Source: Clostridia bacterium
GTDB lineage: Bacteria > Bacillota > Clostridia > Oscillospirales > Acutalibacteraceae
NCBI GenBank assembly: GCA_017452785.1
Contig: JAFTLT010000018.1
Span: 1-64,000, forward strand
DNA length: 64,000 nucleotides
Reading direction: 5' to 3'
Shown: piece by piece, positions 53,014 through 61,494 of the stretch
Layout of the letters: each line of letters starts with the position of its first letter
Position numbering within the stretch: the first letter of the stretch is position 1
Notes under the pieces: model-generated
Databases searched by the model: none
Told to the model about the DNA's origin: nothing
The model's input: the letters and a program-made list of their open reading frames with translations, nothing else
Position numbers and translations under genes: made by a program

Positions 53014-53403
53014 ATAAACACCATCCTATTAATTGATTATACAATAGAATCGCATTAATTTCAACAAATATAATTCATAAAACATTTAGAGTTCGAACCT
53101 GTGACACACCGACTTGCGGTGCCAAAAGTTGCTATCCGCTTGGAGCGATTGGCTCCCTCCCTGAGGGAGTGTTTTGACCGCTGCGCTGTTCGTCGGTCAC
53201 CTCAAATGCTCAGAAGATGGAAAAGATGCCGACTTGCGGTTCCCAAACTTCATAACGGCTTGGAGCACCTATGAACTTTGACCGCTGCGCCATTTCGCCC
53301 TCCCTTCATCCGCCACCGGCGGCGGTCGGGCTCAATGCAGATAACAGCCGGCGTGGTTGTTAGTGACACAGTCTCACAAGTCAGAATCATATATCTAAGA
53401 TGA

Positions 53404-53442
53404 AAAAATTAAAAGGACATCCGAAGATGTCCTTTTAATTTT
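53404..53442 (-). terminator. Terminator of HEPN-like gene
   Basis: Stem AAAATTAAAAGGACATC / GATGTCCTTTTAATTTT. Confidence 0.85.
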
Positions 53443-53450
53443 GTCTCTAT

Positions 53451-53467
53451 GTAACGAAAATCAAACT
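53451..53467. repeat. 17-bp direct repeat, copy 1
   Basis: GTAACGAAAATCAAACT, exact match to 54560-54576, bracketing the HEPN-like gene. Confidence 0.7.
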
Positions 53468-53473
53468 GCTATT

Positions 53474-54463
53474 TCAGCTTGTTTCACTACACTCTATAGC
53501 TTTTTCTGCAAATTCGAGTCCTGGTTCAACATCAATCTGACCGTCAGTTAGTTTAATATACAAGTTAGCACCCAAAACCCCTTTGTATGCTTCTGCATAT
53601 TCTTCAAAGTTATCCTCAGCTTCACTCTTAAATCTTGTAACCATTTCATCAGGCTTATCATTCGGGTCAACAACATGAGCATTACCATCAACTACATCAT
53701 AGATAAATAATCCGTTTAAGCCCTCTTGCCCTTTTATTATGTTGTCAGGATAACCGGAAACAACAGTTTGAAATTTAGCACACGCTTCTGTTAGTTCGTT
53801 TTCTGTTTGATACCAAAACATCTTATAAATCGCAAGAAGCTTTACAACATACTCTGCCAATGTTTCTGTTAGGGAAATCGTCGGAGTATTATGATACTTT
53901 TCAAGTATTTCATCAATTATACTCTTCATTTGCGTTTCAAATGTTTTATTATGATTATAGTGCGGCTTGTTTGATATTTGTATTAAATCAAAATAGTAGT
54001 TATTTCCCGTAGATGAAACAGGCAAATGACCGTGTTGAGAATAATCCCGCAACCTGATTAAAAGTCGATAGGCAAAAGACGAATCATAGGTATTGTGATA
54101 ATAATCAAGATATTTTTGCTTGGCATCACCAATATCAGAATTGTTTTTAATATAACATTCCATTGATTCGATCAAAGTTCGTCCTGCACTTATTATATTA
54201 ATGATATGAGAATTTACGGAAATATAATCAGCTCCGCTATTCGCTGGATTCTGTTCACGGAACACATTTCCGTTATTCTTCAAAACATATTCACTTTGTA
54301 AATCATCTATATCTTTCTTAAAAATCAGAAAGAGTTGGTGTATTTCCTGCATATGCCGAGTTATTTCTATAAAATGTCTTGCCGTTTTTAAATCTTCCTC
54401 AGCAAGCTCTTCACAAACAAGATTAAACCCATCGTCCGTTAAAAACATTTTTTCAGTATCCAT
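53474..54463 (-). CDS. HEPN-like protein (R-x4-H motif)
   Basis: 329 residues from the ATG at 54463 (GGAAGTGTAATA). All-helical. RLRDYSQHGHLPVS at about 137-150 contains R139-x4-H144, the layout of the HEPN ribonuclease motif, in a helix after a long four-helix-like stretch. HEPN proteins are frequent toxins or abortive-infection RNases. AT-rich, bounded by the 17-bp direct repeat and terminators, and adjacent to the STAND island. The HEPN call rests on one motif, so the assignment is tentative. Confidence 0.6.
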   Translation of the reverse strand: MDTEKMFLTDDGFNLVCEELAEEDLKTARHFIEITRHMQEIHQLFLIFKKDIDDLQSEYVLKNNGNVFREQNPANSGADYISVNSHIINIISAGRTLIESMECYIKNNSDIGDAKQKYLDYYHNTYDSSFAYRLLIRLRDYSQHGHLPVSSTGNNYYFDLIQISNKPHYNHNKTFETQMKSIIDEILEKYHNTPTISLTETLAEYVVKLLAIYKMFWYQTENELTEACAKFQTVVSGYPDNIIKGQEGLNGLFIYDVVDGNAHVVDPNDKPDEMVTRFKSEAEDNFEEYAEAYKGVLGANLYIKLTDGQIDVEPGLEFAEKAIECSETS

Positions 54464-54509
54464 TATTACACTTCCTTTTCCAAAAACCTTTATATTATGG
54501 GACACTAAA

Positions 54510-54556
54510 AGAAAACAGACTTCAAATCAAATGTTAGGTCTGATTTTGAAGTCTGT
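54510..54556 (-). terminator. Terminator after 54675 gene
   Basis: Stem ACAGACTTCAAATCA / TGATTTTGAAGTCTGT with T-rich flank. Confidence 0.8.
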
Positions 54557-54559
54557 TCA

Positions 54560-54576
54560 GTAACGAAAATCAAACT
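54560..54576. repeat. 17-bp direct repeat, copy 2
   Basis: GTAACGAAAATCAAACT. Between here and 54674 a short minus-strand frame (NTKVIDEMARAVKEYID..) might be a gene remnant. Confidence 0.7.
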
Positions 54577-54674
54577 CATAATATAGCTCTAATTCTCATC
54601 AAGATAACCCTTTAACGAGTTAATTCTCTTTCAAACAAACATCTATATATTCTTTAACAGCCCTTGCCATTTCA

Positions 54675-55430
54675 TCAATTACCTTTGTATTTTAACAACA
54701 AATTCAAATTTTCTTTTAATTCTTTCTCAATATATTCATCGTTATAATCATTTAGATTAACAATTATTTTAAAGTTAGGTTTACTGTCATTCTCAATATC
54801 AGTAATTAAACCGCCATTCATAATCATTTCCCTATTTATCAATTCATTTTTATAGTCAACATACGAAAATTCAAAATACTCTGTACAATCAATACCATAA
54901 AAGTATCCAGATGTATGTATTATATTTTCAATTTTTTCTTCAAGTTCCAAAATTGATTTAGCTTCCAAATCATTTTGTATTTCAAAACACTTTTTTTCAT
55001 TATCATATCTTGAATAATTATTCCTCCTATATCCAGATAAAAAAATGTAACCACTACCAATATATCCGTAGTATTCATCACGAATAACAATATAAAATAT
55101 TTTGTCAATAAAAACAGATCCACTCTTTATATCTCCGCCAACATTTTTAATTCTAAGAATATCTTTGTTTTCAACAACTTCAGTTTCTAAAATAAAATAA
55201 GGTTGTTTTTCTAAATCTTCTATTTTTTGCTCATTAACAGATATATCATTAGCCATTATTGACACCTGAACACCAGCAATAGATATAAAAATTCCGGCAA
55301 TAGAAGCAATTAACATTACGACAGTTTCAAAATAAATCTTATTCCTTTTTAAAAAAAGTCGAAAACTTTTTTTGTTAGAATTCTTATGTGAGGAAGCATA
55401 AACTAAAATACGTTTTTTCTTTTTTTTCAT
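54675..55430 (-). CDS. Single-TM protein with cytosolic basic N-terminus, unknown
   Basis: 251 residues, strongly AT-rich. Very basic N-terminus (KKKKKR), TM helix at about 33-58 (FETVVMLIASIAGIFISIAGVQV), then a probably beta-rich domain with the widespread KQPYFILE .. LRIKNVGGDIK pattern seen in many membrane proteins of defence and mobile loci. RBS AGGAGATCC. It lies 273 bp downstream of the STAND gene, beyond a hairpin, so it is a separate unit; it could still belong to the same island. Confidence 0.65.
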   Translation of the reverse strand: MKKKKKRILVYASSHKNSNKKSFRLFLKRNKIYFETVVMLIASIAGIFISIAGVQVSIMANDISVNEQKIEDLEKQPYFILETEVVENKDILRIKNVGGDIKSGSVFIDKIFYIVIRDEYYGYIGSGYIFLSGYRRNNYSRYDNEKKCFEIQNDLEAKSILELEEKIENIIHTSGYFYGIDCTEYFEFSYVDYKNELINREMIMNGGLITDIENDSKPNFKIIVNLNDYNDEYIEKELKENLNLLLKYKGN

Positions 55431-55644
55431 ATTATGGATCTCCTAATATAAATTTTTTCAAAAGATAGTTTTTAATACATTTTATCACATAAAGATCAAT
55501 TTTCACAATATAAAACAAGAACATTATTCTTATATATAGTAAGTGTTGCAAAGATAATTTAATTCTTATAAAAGTTATACACTCAACATTTCAGAAAAAC
55601 ATATGAAACGAAACGCTCATTACAAATTTAATGAGAATCATGCA

Positions 55645-55688
55645 ACAAGTCCAAACAAATTACCCTAAAGTAAAATGTTTGGACTTGT
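55645..55688 (-). terminator. Hairpin after STAND operon
   Basis: 13-bp perfect stem ACAAGTCCAAACA / TGTTTGGACTTGT, starting 16 bp past the STAND stop. No clear U-tract. Confidence 0.6.
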
Positions 55689-55703
55689 ATTGGTTTAAAC
55701 TAA

Positions 55704-58700
55704 TTACTTATAAATTCTAAATACATTTTTCAGAGCAGAATATAAACAGTTTTTTATCACTTTTGAATGATATGTTTTATAATAACACCTAATTTCTTTT
55801 AAAATATCTTTTATCTCAGAATATTTTGAAGCGCTCTTAGATAAGGAAACCATCGCTGTTGAAATACACACCGCTATCTTTTCGCTTTTATATTTTGGAT
55901 AGATATCATTTCTTAATTCATTCACATAATCAACTTTTTCTTTTTTCGAATCAACATCGAATACGGCAACAGCTAATCCCGCTGAATAATATTCAGCAAA
56001 TTCCATCTCTTTATACTTTTCAAATAAACATTTCAATTCATTCAAAATAGCAATTAGCTTTTCACCTTCAACCGTGTTTGCATATTCAACTAAAGAACGT
56101 CCATATTGCTTATAAATCTCTATTGATTCAGTGTATTTGTCAATTAGTTTATCTTGAAATTTGCTAAGTACATCAAGCCCCTCAGATTCATCATCCAGGT
56201 TTTCGATATAATTAAATAAAGCTTTTGCATACTGCACAGCTATATCTAAATCATTATTACAATCAAAAGCATCCTCAATTTTCTTCAATATTTTCAATTG
56301 CTCGCTCTTATCATTTGTATCAATTGTAGAATTAGCAAGTGTTGTAATATACGATAACAAAATATTCCTAGAGTTATATTTGTTATGTAAATTTAGTATT
56401 TTTTCTGCTAATTCATTCTCTTCAGATATAGTGTTCATATACAATATTTTATTTTGCAAAACACAGGAATATTCAGTTGCTACATTCTCTGAGTCATACT
56501 CCAAAGCTATCTTATCAGCATCACACACAATCTCCGGATAAACATCCATCAAATTAATTACGCTTAAACTATTTGCAACTGCTTTTAAATATAATTTCGC
56601 AATTTCATCACATTTCCATTCATTTAGTTTATCTTGTAAATCATCCAATATTTTTTTAATTAAATGTCTGTCAGCAGTTTTTGAACTCTGATTGACGAGA
56701 ATCGAACAATATTTTGAAACGAATTCTATTGAGTTATACTTTTCATCTAAAACTTTCTTCGCCTTTTCTACCAATGGTTGAATAGAATCATATGAATCTA
56801 GTTTTAAAGCTTCATTTACTAACATTGACATATACTCATGAGCAATATCCTGTGTATCAAACTCATCAAGAAAGCTATAAACCTCATTTGACATTCCCTC
56901 TATAAAATCAGCAGAAAAGTCAAAGACAGTTGCATTTAATAAGAGCTGAGAATAACGCAAAACTGTATTAAGGGTTTTATGATTACTCAATATTGATTTA
57001 GCATACGCTAAATCCTCGGACATTTCTTCGATGGATATATCTTTTTCAGCTTTATTGATAAGCGTCAAAATCATTTGTTCAATAATTTCATCAGTCTGAT
57101 TGCTTTCAACTATAGATTTTGCACTCTTCACATACACGTCAATTTCGTCAATTGGCAAATCTATTATAATATTAGCAATAGCTGAAACGTAAAAACATTT
57201 AATTTCAACTGAACTATTACTTTTTGTTATTTCTTTTATCCCTTCTATATATCTTTTTTTGGTTTCCACATCTATTTTAATAGCAGTAGCATTATATAAT
57301 ATTTTAGCATAAGCAAGTTCTATTTCCGCATTTTTATGAGATATACAAAGCAACTTATCTATTATTTCATCAATATCTTCTGAATTTTTAGCAACAGAAG
57401 ACCAATTCAGTAATGAGTTCACATAAACATCTGCAATATCACTACTATTGTATTTTTCTAAAAGTTTATATAATTCTTTCACAATTTGAAAAATACAGTC
57501 ATCATCTTTTGCCGATATATTAACTAATAATTGTGCATATTGTATTGCAAGCTCAGGCGATTCTGTTTCTTCAATTTCATCAAAGATTTTCTTTAAATCT
57601 TCAGACAAAATATCCATTTCTTCAGATTCATGCACTGCATTAATTAAAAAACCTATATATCTCTCATAAAGCCTATTTGTAGCATATTTATGAACTATTG
57701 GTTCGATTTTATGTGCTAAACAAAGAATGTCAAATGACTTATTCATAACTGACGATGCATTAACAAATGTATTTATCAACGAATATGCATCATCTTCATT
57801 TGATATTGTATTTAATAGTTGTTCTATCAAAAACTGTACCTCAGACAGTTCAAACCAATCACTTATGCAGCGTTCTAAGAAAGAATAAAAATAATTTTGG
57901 CTCAGCAAAGCCGTCAACCACTTTTTTCTTTGAGAAGAACTAAGATTGTAAAAAACCTTTACAAATAAAACTTCACCAATAATATCAGGAACTAATGGAC
58001 TAACAAATAAATCATCTGTTTCTTTTTCGCACAAATCCTTTAAGAATTCCTTCATTGGCCTTGTGTCTATATGAAAATCCAATTCGTTTTTCAGCAAATC
58101 TATATAATCATTTAAGATTTCAATATTAGAAGTTTCAAAATCAACACCCCCAAATGCTGTTGAGAATGCTAAAATGATTTTACCATTTGTAGATATTTTT
58201 TTTGAATACTTCTGTTCAATTATTTTTTCGCTATGGTCTAAGCAACGTTTAATTAAATCAATCGCTTTCCAATGTGACAAATCATGATTATCTAAGTATG
58301 CATCTGCTGCAAACAATAGAAATAGGCAACGTAGGTTTTCCTCAACTTTTCCACTGTCTGCAATACTGGACAAACTTATATCTTTAACATGGGCTATAAT
58401 TTCTCTTTTTTGAAATTCTTTTAACTTTTTTTCAGAAAAATCGCTCAATATATTTGAGTAGACTGAATATTGCAACGGATGTTCTTTTAAATTCAAAGAA
58501 GTAGGATTATACTCTATTTCTTCAACATCATCACTTTTGTATTTCAACCTACTATACCAAGAATCTATATTACTTTCATTCTTTTTGTATGCTGCACGTT
58601 CAATTAATAAGATTCTGATTTTCCCGGTCTGTTTCGATTTACAAATCAAATTAACAAATTGTGCTATTTCATCGACAAACGAACCCGCATAATCAAATAT

Positions 58701-59141
58701 AAATAAGCAGGGTTTAACCAAAGAATAATCACTGTATTTTCTACATATTTTTATTGTGTCATTTATATCTAACCATACAGTATCCCAACCATTTTTCTTA
58801 TAAAGTGCAGCTAAATACAACGCAAATTTACTCTTACCAATTCCACCATCTCCAGTTATAGACCACAACAATACACTTCTCTCATCATTCATAAATTCAT
58901 CAAATAAAAACTTTTCATTAGTACGACCATGAAATGCAATTTTGGGATTTCTATAACTGAATTTATTTTTATAAATCGGCGTAGGAATTATCGCATTACT
59001 TACATAATGTTGAAAACTAATTTCGTTTGCAAACTCTTTTACAATTCCATTTTCGTCAAAAACTACGGTAGCTATATTTCCATTGCCAGTTTGTTCTATA
59101 TTAATATCATGTACTATTTTATCTTTCTTTTTATTGAGCAT
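55704..59141 (-). CDS. STAND-type P-loop NTPase with N-terminal amyloid-like motif and helical repeats
   Basis: 1145 residues. N-terminal 30 residues carry INIEQTGNGNIATVVF, fitting I-x-Q-x-G-x-x-N-x-A (I15, Q17, G19, N22, A24). NTPase domain: FHGRTNEKFLFDEF, Walker A GDGGIGKSKFAL (about 97-108), Walker B PCLFIFDYAG, and an arginine-sensor-like ILLIERAAY. From about 450 to the end run about 15 units of about 50 residues marked by Y-x3-L-x-N (YAQLLVN, YVNSLLN, YAKILYN, YSQLLLN, YMSMLVN, YCSILVN and others), resembling TPR/HEAT superhelices used as sensors in STAND proteins. It starts 12 bp after the small TM gene carrying two copies of the same motif. Probably an NLR-like immune sensor. Confidence 0.85.
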   Translation of the reverse strand: MLNKKKDKIVHDINIEQTGNGNIATVVFDENGIVKEFANEISFQHYVSNAIIPTPIYKNKFSYRNPKIAFHGRTNEKFLFDEFMNDERSVLLWSITGDGGIGKSKFALYLAALYKKNGWDTVWLDINDTIKICRKYSDYSLVKPCLFIFDYAGSFVDEIAQFVNLICKSKQTGKIRILLIERAAYKKNESNIDSWYSRLKYKSDDVEEIEYNPTSLNLKEHPLQYSVYSNILSDFSEKKLKEFQKREIIAHVKDISLSSIADSGKVEENLRCLFLLFAADAYLDNHDLSHWKAIDLIKRCLDHSEKIIEQKYSKKISTNGKIILAFSTAFGGVDFETSNIEILNDYIDLLKNELDFHIDTRPMKEFLKDLCEKETDDLFVSPLVPDIIGEVLFVKVFYNLSSSQRKKWLTALLSQNYFYSFLERCISDWFELSEVQFLIEQLLNTISNEDDAYSLINTFVNASSVMNKSFDILCLAHKIEPIVHKYATNRLYERYIGFLINAVHESEEMDILSEDLKKIFDEIEETESPELAIQYAQLLVNISAKDDDCIFQIVKELYKLLEKYNSSDIADVYVNSLLNWSSVAKNSEDIDEIIDKLLCISHKNAEIELAYAKILYNATAIKIDVETKKRYIEGIKEITKSNSSVEIKCFYVSAIANIIIDLPIDEIDVYVKSAKSIVESNQTDEIIEQMILTLINKAEKDISIEEMSEDLAYAKSILSNHKTLNTVLRYSQLLLNATVFDFSADFIEGMSNEVYSFLDEFDTQDIAHEYMSMLVNEALKLDSYDSIQPLVEKAKKVLDEKYNSIEFVSKYCSILVNQSSKTADRHLIKKILDDLQDKLNEWKCDEIAKLYLKAVANSLSVINLMDVYPEIVCDADKIALEYDSENVATEYSCVLQNKILYMNTISEENELAEKILNLHNKYNSRNILLSYITTLANSTIDTNDKSEQLKILKKIEDAFDCNNDLDIAVQYAKALFNYIENLDDESEGLDVLSKFQDKLIDKYTESIEIYKQYGRSLVEYANTVEGEKLIAILNELKCLFEKYKEMEFAEYYSAGLAVAVFDVDSKKEKVDYVNELRNDIYPKYKSEKIAVCISTAMVSLSKSASKYSEIKDILKEIRCYYKTYHSKVIKNCLYSALKNVFRIYK

Positions 59142-59153
59142 AGTAGTTTCCTT

Positions 59154-59462
59154 TTATTTCGCGTTTCCTATTGATGCTGTATTAGAATTTCCTTCTTGCT
59201 GGATGTTACCTTCACTTCCAGCAAAAATTTTAGCATCATTATTATCTCCCTGCTGAACAATAGAACTATTACTTTTTTTCTTGTTTATTAATTCAACAAT
59301 AACCGGAATCATTGAAACAACAATTGTAGCTATCGCTTCAATAACTGCTATCGTAACTGTAGTTTCCAACTCAAAATGCAAGCACAAAATAACAGTTAAC
59401 AATGTTATAACTATTCCTGTTAAGGCAATTATAATAGTAGATATGATTGTTTTCTTTTGCAT
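59154..59462 (-). CDS. Two-TM protein with C-terminal amyloid-like motif repeats (putative effector)
   Basis: 102 residues from the ATG at 59462 (GGAGGAATAATT). Two TM helices (about 5-28 and 34-59), then KKK and a polar tail with two curlin-like motifs: IVQQGDNNDA (68-77) and IQQEGNSNTA (87-96), 19 residues apart. Each fits I-x-Q-x-G-x-x-N-x-A, as does the N-terminus of the STAND protein next door. No enzyme motif. Best reading is a membrane-perturbing effector recruited or nucleated by the STAND protein through amyloid templating; this is inference from motif sharing and gene order. Confidence 0.75.
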   Translation of the reverse strand: MQKKTIISTIIIALTGIVITLLTVILCLHFELETTVTIAVIEAIATIVVSMIPVIVELINKKKSNSSIVQQGDNNDAKIFAGSEGNIQQEGNSNTASIGNAK

Positions 59463-59479
59463 AATTATTCCTCCAAAAT

Positions 59480-60877
59480 TCAAGATAAATGCACTTTCCA
59501 AGTGCCTTTTTTATCTGAACCTTCCCGTTCTATAACGCCAAGTTTTTTTAGTTCGGATATTATATTTGAAACGGTTGTTCTGCTACAACCCATCAAGTTG
59601 GAAATTTCTGTTGTTGTTATAGCCGGATTTTCCATAACTATTGCTATGAGTTGTTTCTGTTTTTCTGTAAAGTTTTCTGTAAAGTTTTCTGTAAAGACAG
59701 ATTTATCTGTTTGCTTTTTTTGAACAGTAATTGCGTTTCCGTTCTCATCATACTGTATTTCATTTCCGTCCCAATCTATATTCGCTTTAATTTGGAGCAT
59801 TATTCCCGTTGCATCAATTTCATAGGTAGGTCTTTGAAGTCCTGCATTTTCGCAAGCAGTACAAATCTTATCAATTCCCCTACCCCAACTTTCAATATAT
59901 CCCGCAACAAAGAAAGTATTTGCTATAAGCGGATTGTACGGCTGTGACGGATGCTTTGAAAACAGTTTTTCAAGTGTCCACATTTCAGGGAGCTTTCCGT
60001 TATTATAAATATAAATCTTATCCTTATAAACACTTATCTGAATCGGTATTCCGCTTACATATTGCTTGTGAGCAACAGCATTAAATATAGCTTCACGAAG
60101 TGCGGCTTCCGGATACGGATAAGACTCCACTCGTTGAAATCCATCATAAGAAATCCACGCTTTCATATATTTATGCTGCAGAATTTCCATAGTTTTATCA
60201 ACTTGCTCAATAAGCGAACCGTGAATTTCATCCTGGAAACGAAGTTCAGAATCACTTTCAAAGAAACCTATTTTAATATATGCACCTGTAATATACTTTT
60301 CGGGATTTTCCGCAAACAGCAAAATCGCCGCTTGAGTTAAATAATCATTTTGTATCAGCCTTAAATTTTGGAGAATAACTTTGTTTTCATCCTCTAAAAT
60401 TGATGCATCAATTCTTTGCTTTTTAGCAGCTTTTTTCTTAAAAACCTTAAATGCTTTTTCACTTAAATCATCACTGGAAACATTAGGTATAAGAGAAGCA
60501 TCCCAAGTAACACCGTTTTTTCTGTTAAAAAACTCCTGTAAGGCTATTCCGTTTAATTTCTGAACGGTACTTCCGCTTCTGTAATAATATACACCCTTTA
60601 AGCTTACACCTTGCGGATACTCAGGAACAATAATTTCAATATAATCGTCACCGTTATTTTCGTAATAATTAACATCTGCAATTATTCCCATAGAATCTTT
60701 AATTTTATTAGGCAAATCTTCAAGGAGTTTTTTTGCATTATTTAAGCCAATGGGATTTCCGTTATCGTCCTTACCGATATATAGGGTTCCGCCCTGTGCA
60801 TTTGCAAAACCGCAAATCCATTGAAGATACTCATCTTTCCAAATTGCTTTCCATTCAACATTCTGTTTTTCAGGCAT
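59480..60877 (-). CDS. AlbA_2 (Schlafen-like) / HATPase / winged-helix protein
   Basis: 465 residues from the ATG at 60877 (GAGAGGTGAAGAAA). AlbA_2 domain at the start (VEWKAIWKDEYLQWICGFANAQGGTLYIGK), a middle region, a GHKL ATPase-like part (EAALREAIFNAVAHKQYVSG, IYIYNNGKLPE, GRGIDKI), a linker with FTENFTENFTEK encoded by three 12-bp tandem repeats, and a C-terminal winged helix (TTTEISNLMGCSRTTVSNIISELKKLGVIE). Usually annotated as transcriptional regulator/ATP-binding; found with mobile and defence genes. Third gene of the STAND operon, 17 bp before the TM effector gene. Confidence 0.85.
   Translation of the reverse strand: MPEKQNVEWKAIWKDEYLQWICGFANAQGGTLYIGKDDNGNPIGLNNAKKLLEDLPNKIKDSMGIIADVNYYENNGDDYIEIIVPEYPQGVSLKGVYYYRSGSTVQKLNGIALQEFFNRKNGVTWDASLIPNVSSDDLSEKAFKVFKKKAAKKQRIDASILEDENKVILQNLRLIQNDYLTQAAILLFAENPEKYITGAYIKIGFFESDSELRFQDEIHGSLIEQVDKTMEILQHKYMKAWISYDGFQRVESYPYPEAALREAIFNAVAHKQYVSGIPIQISVYKDKIYIYNNGKLPEMWTLEKLFSKHPSQPYNPLIANTFFVAGYIESWGRGIDKICTACENAGLQRPTYEIDATGIMLQIKANIDWDGNEIQYDENGNAITVQKKQTDKSVFTENFTENFTEKQKQLIAIVMENPAITTTEISNLMGCSRTTVSNIISELKKLGVIEREGSDKKGTWKVHLS
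59661..59696. repeat. Three tandem 12-bp units inside AlbA_2 gene
   Basis: TTTTCTGTAAAG three times, encoding (FTEN)n on the minus strand; a site prone to slippage in multiples of four residues. Confidence 0.85.
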
Positions 60878-60903
60878 TTTCTTCACCTCTCGTTTCAGTA
60901 TAA

Positions 60904-61491
60904 TTAACCTTCAAATCCCGTCTGTACGGACTCAATATCTGTTTTTAATGTACTGTTCATTTCATCAATATCAAAATCACGGTAATCCCAGAGCTCATAT
61001 TCACCAGTAGGTGATAAATACATCTGCTCAGATTTATTCTTTTCGTCAATCTGCTTAATTACTTCACCAAAGTCATCAGAGAACATATTATCAAGAATAC
61101 CTTTACCTTGTCCTGCAACAATTCTCGGATATTTCAAACTTGTCCCCTTTTCCATATCAGATATTTCTTTTAATGCAATGACAAACTCCTGCTCACAACC
61201 GTAATCATAAACCATTTTCATAACAGAACCTATTTCAAGTCCCATTTTATTAAGGCTTATCGTTGTAGGGTCAATATTATTATCTTCTTCACATTCATCA
61301 TATAAATCTATCTCATAGTGATTACCGTTGTGTTCAATAAAGAATAAATGATTGGCAAGAGTATCAAAGGAAACCAAAACAAGGTAAGCAAGTTTTGATA
61401 ATGCATAATTACCCGAGACTTCTACTTCACGCCATATTTTTTCTTCATAGCCTTTATAACCAATTAAAAACTTATATACATTTGCTTTCAT
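60904..61491 (-). CDS. Plasmid pRiA4b ORF-3-like protein
   Basis: 195 residues. Opening YKFLIGYKGYEEKIWREVEVSGNYALSKLAYLV, then HLFFIEHNG, VYDYGCEQEFVIAL and YPRIVAGQGKG, the order of the pRiA4b ORF-3 family common on mobile elements. Molecular role unknown. Starts 3 bp after the HTH gene; second gene of the operon. Confidence 0.82.
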   Translation of the reverse strand: MKANVYKFLIGYKGYEEKIWREVEVSGNYALSKLAYLVLVSFDTLANHLFFIEHNGNHYEIDLYDECEEDNNIDPTTISLNKMGLEIGSVMKMVYDYGCEQEFVIALKEISDMEKGTSLKYPRIVAGQGKGILDNMFSDDFGEVIKQIDEKNKSEQMYLSPTGEYELWDYRDFDIDEMNSTLKTDIESVQTGFEG

Positions 61492-61494
61492 AAG

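Larger units (their letters stand above)
53014..53473. repeat. Gene-free region with degenerate 120-bp tandem repeat
   Basis: CCGACTTGCGGT recurs at 53109 and 53229 (120 bp apart), each followed by a GCTTGGAGC motif and TTTGACCGCTGCGC. It includes CTCCCTCCCTGAGGGAG and CGCCACCGGCGGCGG inverted motifs. The minus strand shows tRNA-like words (GGCGCAGCGGTCAAA, GGTTCGAAC) but no cloverleaf. It separates the host-like genes from the AT-rich island. Confidence 0.55.

Noticed and set aside
53090-53320. tRNA gene(s) on the minus strand
   Set aside because: Words such as GGTTCGAAC and GCGCAGCGGTCAAA look like T- and D-arms, but acceptor and T stems do not pair and no complete cloverleaf can be drawn; kept only as a degenerate repeat.
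54576-54674. Gene remnant NTKVIDEMARAVKEYID.. after the 54675 gene
   Set aside because: Only 23 codons between stops, with no parent recognisable; noted but not called a pseudogene.
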